NCBI GenBank assembly: GCA_016125045.1
Contig: WGML01000007.1
Location: forward strand, 124,001 to 188,000
Direction of reading: 5' to 3'
Origin: a bacterium
GTDB lineage: Bacteria > Pseudomonadota > Alphaproteobacteria > Caulobacterales > Hyphomonadaceae
Length of the DNA stretch: 64,000 nt
Below, piece after piece: positions 44,213-53,702 of the stretch. Each line of letters opens with the position of its first letter. Positions within the stretch are counted from its first letter, which is position 1. The notes under the pieces were generated by a model. The model made no database searches and was not told the DNA's origin. It worked only from the letters and a program-made list of their open reading frames with translations. Position numbers and translations under genes: made by a program.

Positions 44213-45061
44213 ATGAGCATGATGTTTGTCTCCCTCCTGCCGTTTCTCGTGTCCGGGGTCGATCTCGCCCCGCCGCCCGTCACCGCGCGCCCCGCGCCGG
44301 CCGCCATGTCCGCGGCGGCCCCGGTCGCCAGCCCCGTTCCGGTGGTTGCGGCGAAACCCGCGCCGCGACCGGCGTCCCCCGCCTCGCCTTCGCCCACGCC
44401 GACGCCCGTGCGCTACGAAGCGCCGCAGACCCCGCCCCCCGCGGCGACGCCCTCCTCTCCTCCCGCCCAGACGGCCGCGCCGAAGCCGGCGACGCCCGCG
44501 CCCGCCACGGCCGCGAATGATCGCACCGTGATCATGGACCGCATCAGCCGCGCCCTCACCGAGACGCGCACCGTCAAGGGCCGCTTCACGCAGGTCGACG
44601 TCGCCGGCAAGGCGTCCTCCGGCGACTTCTACATCAGCCGGCCGGGCAAGATTCGCCTTGATTACAAGGACCCGGAGCCGGTCTATGTGGTCTCAGACGG
44701 CGTGTCGGTGTCGATCGAGGAGCCGAAGCGCGACGCCTATGACGCCGTGCCCCTCTCCTCGACGCCGCTCAATCTCTTCCTCAGGTCCGATGTCGATCTC
44801 GCGAGGAGCGGCGATGTCAGCCGCGTGTCCCGCTCGGGCGAGTCCTGGTTCGTCACCATGCAGGACAAGACCGGCGAGGCCGAGGGCCAGATGATTCTCG
44901 AATTCCGCGGCCCCGCGCTCGATCTTGTTGGCTGGCAGGCGATCGACGGCGGCGGCGGCGTGACGGAAGTCGCGCTCGACCGAATCGAAACCAATGTCCG
45001 ATTGAGCCCGTCCCTCTTCGTGGTGCGGGACCCGGAAGATCGCGACGGCGACCGCCGGTGA
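44213..45061 (+). CDS. LolA-like outer-membrane lipoprotein carrier with Pro/Ala-rich N-terminus
   Basis: This 282-residue protein has a short hydrophobic N-terminus (MSMMFVSLLPFLVSGV) and a disordered Pro/Ala-rich stretch to about residue 100. The LolA-fold domain (about 105-275) includes ISRALTETRTVKGRFTQVD, GDFYISRPGKIRLDYKDPEPVYVVSDG and LNLFLRSDVDLA. LolA carries lipoproteins across the periplasm from LolCDE to LolB. The N-terminus is not a textbook signal peptide, so a membrane anchor or a TonB-like spacer is possible. It is the only lipoprotein-carrier gene in the window. Confidence 0.85.
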   Translation: MSMMFVSLLPFLVSGVDLAPPPVTARPAPAAMSAAAPVASPVPVVAAKPAPRPASPASPSPTPTPVRYEAPQTPPPAATPSSPPAQTAAPKPATPAPATAANDRTVIMDRISRALTETRTVKGRFTQVDVAGKASSGDFYISRPGKIRLDYKDPEPVYVVSDGVSVSIEEPKRDAYDAVPLSSTPLNLFLRSDVDLARSGDVSRVSRSGESWFVTMQDKTGEAEGQMILEFRGPALDLVGWQAIDGGGGVTEVALDRIETNVRLSPSLFVVRDPEDRDGDRR

Positions 45062-45423
45062 CGCCGAAACGGGCCCAAGAGGGGAGCCACGCCCTCCCCT
45101 GTCCGGCCAAATATCTGAATCGAGACAGGTTTCGCGTCGCTCACGAACCACACGCAAATTTTAATCTCAGCAGCGTTGCAAAAAGTGCGTCACTGTGGCG
45201 TTATTGCCACGTACCGTCGTCGACTGGTGCTTGAGCTTCCCCCCGCAAGCTATCCTGGTCCGTCGGTCAAAGCCGGAGCTAATCCCCTCCCGGCATGCGC
45301 GAATCCGCGCCAAGCGCGCCTGACTGTCCCCGCAGTCGGGCGCGCTTGATGTCTGGCGCTTGATCTTTGGCGCCGCAATTGATCCCGGCTTGAAGCAGGC
45401 CCGCGAACGGGACATGCTTCCCC
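45062..45423. other. Intergenic region between the LolA-like gene and xth
   Basis: This 362-bp gap has no convincing gene on either strand. Besides the hairpin at 45080-45100 there is a short inverted repeat GTGGC-GTTATT-GCCAC (45195-45210), and an AT-rich patch at 45155-45190 that may be a promoter area. Confidence 0.4.
45080..45100 (+). terminator. Hairpin after the LolA-like gene
   Basis: AGGGGAG (45080-45086) and CTCCCCT (45094-45100) pair over seven bases with a 7-base loop, 18 bp after the stop. There is no T-run, so this is a weak call. Confidence 0.35.
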
Positions 45424-46233
45424 ATGACTCGCCTGCGCCTTGCCACCTGGAACATCAATTCTGTCCGACTGAGGATGGGCCGGGTGAGCGACTTCATCGC
45501 CGCGCACCGGCCCGACATCCTGTGCCTCCAGGAAATCAAGTGCCGCGAGGCTGAATTCCCCCGCGCGGCGTTCGAGGCGGCCGGACTCCCTCATCTGCAT
45601 GTTGTCGGACAAAAGGGCATGCACGGGGTCGCGATCGCATCGCGCCTCCCCCTCGCGCCCGCCGCTCCGCCCGCGCTCTGCCGGCACGAGCACGCCCGCA
45701 TCGCCGCGGTGTCGGTCGCGGGTTTCGAGCTTCACAACCTCTACGTGCCGGCCGGCGCTGACGTTCCGGACCCCGAACTCAACGACAAGTTCGCGCACAA
45801 GCTTGAGTTCATCGCACGGATGGAATCCGAGTACGCCGCCCGCGCGACAGGCCGCCGCCCTCCCCTGCTGCTGGTCGGCGATCTCAACATCGCGCCCGAG
45901 GAAAACGACGTCTGGTCCCACAAGCAGCTCCTCAACGTCGTCAGCCACACGCCGGTTGAAACCGACGGGCTGAAGCGGATCATCGCGCGCGGCCGGTTCA
46001 CGGACATTGCCCGCGCGGCGCATCCGGCGGATCAGAAACTCTACACCTGGTGGAGCTATCGGGCGGCCGACTGGGCGGCGAGCAATCGCGGCCGTCGCCT
46101 CGATCATATCTGGGCGGACCACCGGGCCGCCCCGCGCGCGATCATCGACAGCTACACGATTCACACGCAGGAACGCGGCGGCGAGAAACCGTCCGATCAC
46201 GTTCCCGTCACGGTCGATCTGGACGTCGCCTAG
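45424..46233 (+). CDS. xth: Exodeoxyribonuclease III
   Basis: This 269-residue AP endonuclease / 3'-5' exonuclease acts in base excision repair. Catalytic motifs of the ExoIII family are complete: ATWNINSVRLR, LCLQEIKC, GDLNIAPEENDVW, RRLDHIW and the terminal SDHVPV. Its stop overlaps the end of the convergent response regulator by 4 bp. No strong Shine-Dalgarno sequence is visible before the ATG. Confidence 0.96.
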   Translation: MTRLRLATWNINSVRLRMGRVSDFIAAHRPDILCLQEIKCREAEFPRAAFEAAGLPHLHVVGQKGMHGVAIASRLPLAPAAPPALCRHEHARIAAVSVAGFELHNLYVPAGADVPDPELNDKFAHKLEFIARMESEYAARATGRRPPLLLVGDLNIAPEENDVWSHKQLLNVVSHTPVETDGLKRIIARGRFTDIARAAHPADQKLYTWWSYRAADWAASNRGRRLDHIWADHRAAPRAIIDSYTIHTQERGGEKPSDHVPVTVDLDVA

Positions 46234-46916
46234 GGCTGCAGCCTGTAACCGCCGCTCTCCGTCAACAGAAGCCGGGCGTTAGACGGATCGGGCTCGATCT
46301 TCTGCCTTAACCGGTAGATATGGGTTTCCAGCGTGTGGGTCGTCACGTTCGCATTATACCCCCAGACCTCGCTCAGAAGCTCATCGCGCGCCACCGGCTT
46401 TCCGCCCGCGCGATAGAGATATTTCAGAATATTGGTTTCCTTCTCGGTCAGGCGGACCTTCTTGTCTTTCTCGTCAACCAGGATCTTCGCCGCGGGACGG
46501 AACTCATAAGGTCCTAGCTTGAAGGTTGCGTCCTCGCTCTGCTCGAACGTGCGCAGGTGCGCCCGGACGCGCGCGAGCAGCACGGAGAATTTGAACGGCT
46601 TGCCGACATAGTCATTGGCGCCCGCGTCCAGCCCGAGAATCGCGTCCGGGTCCGTGTTCTGCCCGGTCAGCATCACGATCGGCGCTGCGACGCCGTGCTT
46701 GCGCATCAGCTTGCAGGCGTCCCGGCCATCCATATCGGGCAGATCGACGTCCAGAATGATCAGATCGACGCGGTTCGCTTCAGCTTTCTTCATTCCCTCA
46801 GCGGCGGTCGCCGCCTGATCGACCCGAAACCCTTCGTGAAGCTCAAACTGCTCCGCGAGGGCGCCACGAAGATCGTCGTCATCGTCAACGAGCAGGATGG
46901 TCTTCGTCGTCGTCAT
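46230..46916 (-). CDS. OmpR-family response regulator, CenR/OtpR-like
   Basis: This 228-residue two-component regulator has a receiver with acidic pocket DDDDD at about 11-15, phospho-acceptor Asp in IILDVDLPDMDG (about residue 55) and Lys in VGKPF. A winged-helix DNA-binding domain follows (RLTEKETNILKYLYR, TTHTLETHIYRLRQKIE). The full-length resemblance is to CenR/OtpR, an essential envelope regulator in alphaproteobacteria, often found next to xth as here. No histidine kinase is adjacent, consistent with an orphan regulator. The CenR assignment is inference; the family call is firm. Confidence 0.93.
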   Translation of the reverse strand: MTTTKTILLVDDDDDLRGALAEQFELHEGFRVDQAATAAEGMKKAEANRVDLIILDVDLPDMDGRDACKLMRKHGVAAPIVMLTGQNTDPDAILGLDAGANDYVGKPFKFSVLLARVRAHLRTFEQSEDATFKLGPYEFRPAAKILVDEKDKKVRLTEKETNILKYLYRAGGKPVARDELLSEVWGYNANVTTHTLETHIYRLRQKIEPDPSNARLLLTESGGYRLQP

Positions 46917-47053
46917 CCGTGTTCTCCAAGGTCTTCTCTTGAGGTGATACTAGGCGCGGCGCTGCTTTGCGGGTAGCCGCCTTCGCCCGGATTCTGCGCA
47001 AGTTCCGTGCGTAGCGACCGGTTTTTTCGTCGCCGGGCGACGTTCCCCCACCG

Positions 47054-47743
47054 TCACGTCCCGGGACGCGCGCCAAAGAGCGCAGACCCCACCCGGACAT
47101 GCGTCGCGCCAAACCTCACCGCGAGCTCGAAATCTGCGCTCATTCCCATCGAAATTACCTCCAGGCCATGGCGACGCGAGATGTTCGCCAGCAACGCGAA
47201 ATGCGGGCCGGCCGGCTCCCCAACCGGTGGAATGCACATCACCCCGGAGACCTTGAGGCCGAAGGTCTCACGCGCCCGCCGGACAAACGCGTCGACGTCG
47301 CGGGGCGGCACGCCCGCCTTCTGGATTTCCTCGCCCGTATTCACCTGAACCAGGAGCTGTGGACGTCGGCCAAGCTTGGCGCACGCGTCCGCGATCGACG
47401 CCGCGAGCCGTTCGCGGTCCAGCGTTTCGATGACGTCGAACATCGACACCGCATCCTTCGCCTTGTTGGTCTGAAGCGGACCAATGAGGCGCAGCTCAAG
47501 ATCGGGATAGCCCGAGCGTCTCGGCGTCCAACGTCGCGTGGCCTCCTGCACGCGGTTCTCGCCAAACCGCCGCTGGCCGGCGGCCAGCATCGCGTCGACC
47601 GCCTCGTCCGGTTGCAGTTTCGACACCGCCGTCAGGTGAACGGTCGAAGGGTCGCGATTGACAGACGCCGCCGCGGCGGCGATGCGCGCGAGGATATCGT
47701 CGCGTGCGCGCGCGACGGAGGCAGGAGGCGACACACCGTTCAT
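47054..47743 (-). CDS. YggS-family pyridoxal-phosphate-binding protein
   Basis: This 229-residue PLP-homeostasis protein (PLPBP/YggS) has the cofactor Lys in LTAVSKLQP (about residue 42) and the family motifs GQRRFGENRVQEA, LIGPLQTNKAKDAV, QVNTGEEIQKAGV and SMGMSADFELAVRFGATHVRVGSALFG. It buffers free pyridoxal phosphate rather than catalysing a reaction. The annotated ATG at 47743 overlaps the start of the divergent ThiE-like gene on the other strand, so one of the two starts may be misplaced. Confidence 0.93.
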   Translation of the reverse strand: MNGVSPPASVARARDDILARIAAAAASVNRDPSTVHLTAVSKLQPDEAVDAMLAAGQRRFGENRVQEATRRWTPRRSGYPDLELRLIGPLQTNKAKDAVSMFDVIETLDRERLAASIADACAKLGRRPQLLVQVNTGEEIQKAGVPPRDVDAFVRRARETFGLKVSGVMCIPPVGEPAGPHFALLANISRRHGLEVISMGMSADFELAVRFGATHVRVGSALFGARPGT

Positions 47744-48425
47744 GGCGATCGTTCAAGCGCAAGCACGCCTTCGCCGCAAGTTGTGCGCGGCCGCTAGGAC
47801 AATCGCGCGCCGACGCCGCCCCGGGGCGACGCTTCCCGCGGCCTTCCTGTTCACCGATCCCGCGCGCAAGCCGGATCCGAGGACCGCCCTGCCCTCCCTG
47901 CCCCGTGGATGGGGCGTCGTGTACCGGCATTTCGGCGCGGGCAACCGCCACGAAGATGCGCGCCGGCTCGCGAAGCTTTCGCGGCGCCGCGGGCTCCCCC
48001 TCCTCATCGGATCCGACCCTGAACTCGCCCGAACCGTCCAAGCAACCGGCGTCCACTGGGCGTCAAACCGGTTGCCGCGGCGCTCAGCTCGTCGCCCAGA
48101 CCATCGCCCAGGCGGTCACACAGGCGGGCTCTTGACGGCGGCGGCGCACAGCGGGCGCGAAATCACTCGGGCGGCGAAGGCGGGCGTTGACGCCGTCTTC
48201 GTGTCATCCGTGTTCGACAGCGCCAGCGCGTCGGCCGGTCGCCCCATGGGCCCCCACCGTTTCCTCAGGCTCGCGGCGCGATCCCCTGTTGCGATCTACG
48301 CGCTCGGGGGTCTGGACGCTTCGACCATCGGGCGTTTGTGTATCGGACAGACGATCCCGTTCAGCGGATGGGCGAGCATAGCCGGCATCACTGCGGCCTT
48401 CGGCAGCTCAAACGGACCCGCGTGA
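47742..48425 (+). CDS. Thiamine-phosphate synthase (ThiE/TenI)-like protein
   Basis: This 227-residue protein has the ThiE/TenI TIM-barrel signature: FLFTDPARKPDP early on, LPRGWGVVYRHFG, LAKLSRRRGLPLLIGSD, GVHWASNRLP, and near the end AGVDAVFVSSVFDSASA, GPHRF and VAIYALGGLDASTI. Several catalytic arginine/glutamine contacts of true ThiE are not apparent, so it may be a TenI-like or diverged synthase. The ATG lies at 47742 with an AGGAGG site about 13 bases upstream. It faces the NtrZ-like gene across 14 bp. Confidence 0.8.
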   Translation: MAIVQAQARLRRKLCAAARTIARRRRPGATLPAAFLFTDPARKPDPRTALPSLPRGWGVVYRHFGAGNRHEDARRLAKLSRRRGLPLLIGSDPELARTVQATGVHWASNRLPRRSARRPDHRPGGHTGGLLTAAAHSGREITRAAKAGVDAVFVSSVFDSASASAGRPMGPHRFLRLAARSPVAIYALGGLDASTIGRLCIGQTIPFSGWASIAGITAAFGSSNGPA

Positions 48426-48439
48426 ACGAGGATATGGGC

Positions 48440-48919
48440 TCAGAACGAGAAGGCGGACTCAAACCGCACGCCGGCTTCCGACTCTTCTTCCCCGAGCCCG
48501 CGGGCCGCTGTCCCGATCGAGTCGCCGCCAATGGTCACGCCGCCGCCGAAGCGGAAGCGCGGCGTCACCTGATAATAAGCACCAGCCGTGACCTGCTCCC
48601 TTGGAAGCAGGCTTGTGTCCGCCCGTTTGGTCAGATCGAGGGTGAGGCCCCAGCGACTGCCGGTGCGGAAGTCGAACGCCCACTGATCCGAGGGCGCGGG
48701 TGCAAGCGCCGACGACTGCGGCGCGAGGTCCACGGTAATGGCCGATGAGTTGCGGCCGAGACGTGTCGAGGACGGATCAATATTGAGCACGGGCGTACCG
48801 AACGCGCCGGTCGCGGATCCATCCGCACCGTCGCGGCCGCCCGAAACCCCTTGCGGGTCGGCGAACGCCGGAGCCGCAAGCAGGCAGCTCGTCACAAGAA
48901 ATCCGGCAACCAAGCGCAT
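48440..48919 (-). CDS. NtrZ-like periplasmic protein
   Basis: This 159-residue protein has a signal peptide (VAGFLVTSCLLAAPAFA, cut near residue 20). The C-terminal half, WAFDFRTGSRWGLTLDLTK then VTAGAYYQVTPRFRFGGGVTIGGDS and ending VRFESAFSF, resembles NtrZ, the periplasmic inhibitor of the NtrY sensor kinase described in Caulobacter. It ends in Phe like a small barrel-derived protein. A GGAAGGG site precedes the ATG. No ntrXY is in the window. The family call is from memory of NtrZ and is moderate. Confidence 0.7.
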   Translation of the reverse strand: MRLVAGFLVTSCLLAAPAFADPQGVSGGRDGADGSATGAFGTPVLNIDPSSTRLGRNSSAITVDLAPQSSALAPAPSDQWAFDFRTGSRWGLTLDLTKRADTSLLPREQVTAGAYYQVTPRFRFGGGVTIGGDSIGTAARGLGEEESEAGVRFESAFSF

Positions 48920-49019
48920 GACTCACCCTTCCAGCGGACATAATACGCCGGAACCGACGAAAGGAAGTTAACGAGAATTCACATTCGGTAACAAGCCCAC
49001 ATTCAGTGTCGAAGTGTCT

Positions 49020-50243
49020 CTAATTTCGCACACTCAGTTCGAGGAACGGGCCCTTGCCGCCCGTCGAGGCCTGTCTGGCGCCGGACGCGAAGCCGGTTGG
49101 CGCTTCCAGGTCGCCGTCAGCCCAGCCGAAAGCCACGACCGCGCCATCCGCCACCGGCCGAGACGCCGACAGGGACCATGTCTCGCCTCTTAAGGTCAGC
49201 GCCCGGTCCCTCGCAAAACCATACTCGGCCCCGAGCCTCCAGGCCCCGACCTCGCGGACGACGCCGGCCTCTGTCGCGGAATAGTCGCCGCCGCCGCCAA
49301 GCGCGTTGTTCGATTCCAGTTGGCGCACGCCGGCCGCCCAGGGCCCGAGCTCGACTTCGAGGCCCCAGCCCCAGGCGCGGTAGACCCCGAAACCGGTCCG
49401 GTCGTCACCCTCGCCCTGCGTGTAGGTCAACGCGCTGCGCAGCCTCACATCACCTGTCCTGAACCTGCGCGCGAACGACGCAGCGGCCTCCCACACCGGG
49501 CCAAGATCGGCGGTCGCAAATCCCGGTGAGGTGAAGCGGGGATCAAAATCGACGCCCTCCAATGCGGCGTCCGGCGTCACCGACGCACCGACCCGCAATC
49601 CGAGCCAGCGCGGCGACATCACGGTGAGCTTCGCGGAGGACCCCGTGAGGTCGTTGCGCGCACGAACGATTCCCAAACCCGTCGGATCAAGCGACGGGCT
49701 GGTGGCGGCCACGGCGCGCGCGACCTTGGGTGGACGGGCGTCCAGCCGCGCCGCCGCGCCGGTGTCCCATCCCAGCAGCGCCTCCCCCCACGCCCCCGAG
49801 ACCATCACCGACGCGGCGTCGACCCCCGCGATCACATCGTCGCCCCCATCGCCCGGACCAATCCCGATGCCGGTGGCGGGTGCGATCAGCGCCCGCCCGG
49901 GCGACCCGATCGACGGACAGCCGGACACCGTCGCCGGACAGGAGCCGATGAGCCCGGCAAACCCGCCGCGGTCGGAAAAGTCGCGCTGGACGCGGCCCGC
50001 CCCTTTCAGCGTGACGACGACGCCGGACGCAAGAACCGTCTCACGCTCAATGGCCGCGGACAACTCCCCCGCCCAATCGTCCCGGCCCTGCGCGAGCCCG
50101 TCATCACCGACGATCGCCGCGAACGCCACCACCAGCTCGGCGTCGAGCGTCCAGCCGCCCTCCCCCGCTCCTTGCGCGGACACAGCGGGCGTCGCCGCAG
50201 CCCCGATGCAGAGCGCCGTGACCAGTCTCATCGCGCGTTTCAC
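49020..50243 (-). CDS. Outer-membrane porin-like protein
   Basis: This protein of about 407 residues has a signal peptide (AMRLVTALCIGAAATPAVSA) and a long beta-rich body of alternating strands, such as GVVVTLKGAGRVQRDF, SAALTYTQGEGDDRTGFGVY and WRLGAEYGFARDRALTLRGE, consistent with an alphaproteobacterial porin-like barrel. The C-terminus reads FLELSVRN, so the final residue is Asn rather than the usual Phe. The GTG at 50243 is preferred because a GGAGG site lies about ten bases upstream; the ATG at 50249 would be too close. Function unknown. Confidence 0.75.
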   Translation of the reverse strand: MKRAMRLVTALCIGAAATPAVSAQGAGEGGWTLDAELVVAFAAIVGDDGLAQGRDDWAGELSAAIERETVLASGVVVTLKGAGRVQRDFSDRGGFAGLIGSCPATVSGCPSIGSPGRALIAPATGIGIGPGDGGDDVIAGVDAASVMVSGAWGEALLGWDTGAAARLDARPPKVARAVAATSPSLDPTGLGIVRARNDLTGSSAKLTVMSPRWLGLRVGASVTPDAALEGVDFDPRFTSPGFATADLGPVWEAAASFARRFRTGDVRLRSALTYTQGEGDDRTGFGVYRAWGWGLEVELGPWAAGVRQLESNNALGGGGDYSATEAGVVREVGAWRLGAEYGFARDRALTLRGETWSLSASRPVADGAVVAFGWADGDLEAPTGFASGARQASTGGKGPFLELSVRN

Positions 50244-50400
50244 AGCCATCCGCCTCCATCTTCGGGTTGCAAATACACGTCTGCAACTGCATGAGACAGC
50301 CCCGCTTGCTGACTCCGGCCTTGCACTCTCCACTCGGGAGGCGCTAATCCGGCATCAAGTAGGTCCCTGTCGGCTTCGCCGATTCAAGGAGCATGACCGG

Positions 50401-50856
50401 ATGACGTTTCGATTGGCGGCGGCTGTGTTGACCGCCGGCGCACTTGGCCTTGGCGGCTGTTCGATCTTCGGCAGCTCAACCGCCACTTCGGCGCCTTCGA
50501 ATTCGACCGCTGTGACCCGTGATGAAACGGGCGGCATCGGCGTGAACTCGTTCCTGTGGCGGGCCTCGCTCGACACGCTCTCCTTCATGCCGCTGGTGTC
50601 AGCCGACCCCTGGGGCGGCGTGATCATCACGGACTGGTACGCCAATCCGGAAAAACCGGACGAACGGTTCAAAGTGACCGTCTATATCCTCGACACCCGC
50701 CTGAGGGCCGACGGCCTCGCCGCCAACGTCTCGCGGGAGACCCGTGTCGATGGGCAGTGGGCGTCCGCCACGGTCGCCGCCGACACAAACATCGCGATCG
50801 AGAACGCGATCCTGACCCGCGCCCGCGAACTTCGACTTAGCGCCGACGAAGGCTGA
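50401..50856 (+). CDS. DUF3576 lipoprotein
   Basis: This 151-residue lipoprotein has a leader ending in LGGC (Cys20). The DUF3576 core includes GIGVNSFLWRASLDTLSFMPLVSADPWGGVIITDWY and ANVSRETRVDGQW. In alphaproteobacteria DUF3576 genes lie directly upstream of leuS and lptE, as here, which suggests an outer-membrane or LPS-assembly role without proof. An AAGGAG site precedes the ATG at 50401; the longer frame upstream is antisense to the porin-like gene. Confidence 0.9.
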   Translation: MTFRLAAAVLTAGALGLGGCSIFGSSTATSAPSNSTAVTRDETGGIGVNSFLWRASLDTLSFMPLVSADPWGGVIITDWYANPEKPDERFKVTVYILDTRLRADGLAANVSRETRVDGQWASATVAADTNIAIENAILTRARELRLSADEG

Positions 50857-51086
50857 TCCTCCGGCGGCGGGCGACCGTCCGTCCGCGAGCAGGATCACTC
50901 CTTCGTCCGCCCTGGCGACGCCGAGACCCCCCCGAGACCTCCCCGAAACCCTCCGGGGGTCGCGCCGCCCCCGCTCTTGCGTCCTGATCTTGCGCTGGAT
51001 CATCGACGCGAAGGTGTGTCATGAGCGCTGAGGACGCAGCGGCCGCCGGGCGGCTCCTGCGCAAGTCACCGCCGGCTGGAAGATCG

Positions 51087-53702
51087 ATGACAACCCGCTA
51101 CAACCCAAAAGAGAGTGAACCGCGCTGGCGCGCCGCGTGGGAGGCCGCGCGAGTGTTCGAGGCCCGGTCCCCGGACGACGCCGGCGATCGGCCGAAGGCC
51201 TATGTGCTGGAGATGTTCCCCTACCCTTCCGGCCGCTTGCACATGGGCCACCTGCGCAACTACGCGATGGGCGACGTCATCGCGCGGTATCGTTTGTCCC
51301 AGGGCTACAACGTCCTCCATCCGATGGGTTGGGACGCGTTCGGGCTGCCGGCCGAAAACGCCGCGATGAACCAGGGCGCGAATCCCGGCGCCTGGACCCG
51401 CAAGAACATCGCGGACATGAAGGCGCAATTCGCGCCGCTCGGCCTTTCGTTTGACTGGTCGCGCGAGATCAGCACCTGCGAGCCGGACTACTACGCCCAC
51501 CAGCAGCGCATCTTCCTCGCGTTCTGGCGCGCCGGCCTCGTCTACCGCAAGACCTCGAAGGTGAACTGGGACCCGGTCGAAAACACGGTCCTCGCCAATG
51601 AGCAGGTGACCGACGGCAAGGGCTGGCGGTCCGGCGCGCCGGTCGAACAGCGCGAGCTCGAACAATGGTTCCTGCGCATCACCGATTACGCCGAGGATCT
51701 GCTCGCGGGCCTGGAAACGCTCGACCGCTGGCCGGAGAAGGTCCGCACGATGCAGGCGAACTGGATCGGCAAGAGCCAGGGCGCGAGGATCTGGTGGGAG
51801 ATCGCCCACGCGCCCGACTTCCTGTCCCGTGATAGGGATGCGCTCGGGCGCAACCATGCCTCCGATCCGATCGAGGTGTTCACAACCCGCCCGGACACGC
51901 TCTTCGGAGCGAGTTTCCTCGCCCTCGCGCCGGACCACCCGCTCACCCGCGCGGTCGCGGCGCATCGGCCGGACGTCGCCGCTTTCGTCGCCCGCGCCGG
52001 TCAGATGGGGACCAGCGAGGCCGATATCGAACAGGCGGAGAAGTTCGGGATCGATCTCGCCATCCGGGTCCGACACCCGTTCGACCCGTCCTGGGAGCTG
52101 CCCGTCTGGGCCGCGAACTTCGTGCTGTCGAGCTATGGTTCGGGCGCGATTTTCGGGTCTCCCGCCGGCGATCAGCGCGACCTCACCTTCGCGGAGAAAT
52201 ACGCCCTGCCCTTCAAGCCGGTCGTCCTGCCGCCCGGAGCGGACCCCGCGACCTACACCGTCAGCGGCGAAGCCTATGCCGGCGACGGCGTGATATACAA
52301 TTCAGCTTTCCTCGACGGGCTGACGACCAGACCGGCGATACAGGCCGCGATCAAGGAGCTGGTCCGGCTCGGACGGGGCGAGGCCACGACGCAATTCAGG
52401 CTCCGTGACTGGGGCGTGTCCCGCCAGCGTTACTGGGGATGCCCGATCCCGGCGATCAGGTGCGGCGTCTGCGGCGTGACGCCCGTCCCCGAGGCCGACC
52501 TCCCGGTTCTATTGCCCGACGATCCCGATCACTCCGCGCCGGGCAATCCGCTCGACCGTCATCCGACCTGGAAGCACACCACCTGCCCGAGCTGCGGCGG
52601 GCCGGCCCTTCGCGAGACCGACACGCTCGACACCTTTGTCGACAGCTCGTGGTATTTCGCCCGCTTCTGCAATCCGGCGTCAAAGGACCCGATCGATCGC
52701 AAGGCGGCGGCCTATTGGCTTCCGGTCGATCAATACATCGGCGGGGTCGAACATGCGGTCCTGCATCTGCTCTATTCGCGGTTCTTCACGCGCGCCCTCA
52801 ACGCCTGCGGATTCATGGACCTGCCGTCCGGGGAGCCGTTCGCGGGACTCTTCACGCAAGGCATGGTCACTCACGAGACCTACAAGTCCAAGGCCGGGAA
52901 ATGGCTCTATCCCCATGAGGTGGAGAAACGCGACGGCGCGATGGTGGAGATCGCAACCGGGGCGCCGGTCGAGATCGGTGCCATCGAGAAGATGTCTAAG
53001 TCGCGCAACAATGTCGTTGACCCCTTGACCATCCTCGCGGACTTCGGGGCGGACGCGGCGCGCTGGTTCGTCCTCTCCGACTCACCGCCGGAGCGCGACG
53101 TGCAGTGGACGCAGGAAGGGGCCGAGGGCGCGTGGCGCTTCATCCAGCGCGTCTGGGCCATCATCGATGCGGTCCCGGCCTCCGATGAGGGTCCCGCCGC
53201 GGACGGGCCGGCGCTCGACCTGCGGCGTGCGGCGCACAAGGCGGTCCACAATGTCACGCAAGGGATCGAGGGATTCCGCTTCAACACCGCGGTCGCCCAG
53301 ATCCATGAGCTCGCCAATGCCCTGCGTCGCGCCGAAACCCTGTCCGCCCCGGGCGTCGCCACCGCCCGCCGGGAGGGCGCGCGTCTGCTCACGCAACTTG
53401 TCTCCCCCTTCGCCCCGCATCTCGCCGAGGAGTGCTGGCGCCGGCTTGGCGGCGAAGGCCTAGTGGCCGTGGCGACCTGGCCCAAGGCGGACCCTGCCCT
53501 CCTGATCACTGACACCCTGCTGCTTCCGGTTCAGGTGAACGGTCGCAAGCGTGCGGAAATCTCGGTGTCCCGGGAAGCGACGAACGATGAGGTTCAGCAG
53601 ACGGCGATGAGCGACAAGGCGGTCGCCCCCTTCCTTGAGGGCCTCACCGTGAGAAAAGTGATTGTTGTGCCGGGGCGCATCGTGAATATCGTGGCGTCAT
53701 GA
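51087..53702 (+). CDS. leuS: Leucyl-tRNA synthetase
   Basis: This 871-residue class Ia synthetase attaches leucine to tRNA-Leu. It has the HIGH motif variant in [17 protein letters not shown], a connective editing domain with the Thr-rich region TTRPDTLFG, the KMSKS motif [10 protein letters not shown] and a C-terminal anticodon-binding domain. Family members begin near [14 protein letters not shown], so the ATG at 51087 is chosen; an in-frame ATG at 51021 with a GAAGG site is possible. The stop overlaps lptE by ATGA, so the three-gene string leuS-lptE-holA is co-transcribed. Confidence 0.96.
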   Translation: MTTRYNPKESEPRWRAAWEAARVFEARSPDDAGDRPKAYVLEMFPYPSGRLHMGHLRNYAMGDVIARYRLSQGYNVLHPMGWDAFGLPAENAAMNQGANPGAWTRKNIADMKAQFAPLGLSFDWSREISTCEPDYYAHQQRIFLAFWRAGLVYRKTSKVNWDPVENTVLANEQVTDGKGWRSGAPVEQRELEQWFLRITDYAEDLLAGLETLDRWPEKVRTMQANWIGKSQGARIWWEIAHAPDFLSRDRDALGRNHASDPIEVFTTRPDTLFGASFLALAPDHPLTRAVAAHRPDVAAFVARAGQMGTSEADIEQAEKFGIDLAIRVRHPFDPSWELPVWAANFVLSSYGSGAIFGSPAGDQRDLTFAEKYALPFKPVVLPPGADPATYTVSGEAYAGDGVIYNSAFLDGLTTRPAIQAAIKELVRLGRGEATTQFRLRDWGVSRQRYWGCPIPAIRCGVCGVTPVPEADLPVLLPDDPDHSAPGNPLDRHPTWKHTTCPSCGGPALRETDTLDTFVDSSWYFARFCNPASKDPIDRKAAAYWLPVDQYIGGVEHAVLHLLYSRFFTRALNACGFMDLPSGEPFAGLFTQGMVTHETYKSKAGKWLYPHEVEKRDGAMVEIATGAPVEIGAIEKMSKSRNNVVDPLTILADFGADAARWFVLSDSPPERDVQWTQEGAEGAWRFIQRVWAIIDAVPASDEGPAADGPALDLRRAAHKAVHNVTQGIEGFRFNTAVAQIHELANALRRAETLSAPGVATARREGARLLTQLVSPFAPHLAEECWRRLGGEGLVAVATWPKADPALLITDTLLLPVQVNGRKRAEISVSREATNDEVQQTAMSDKAVAPFLEGLTVRKVIVVPGRIVNIVAS

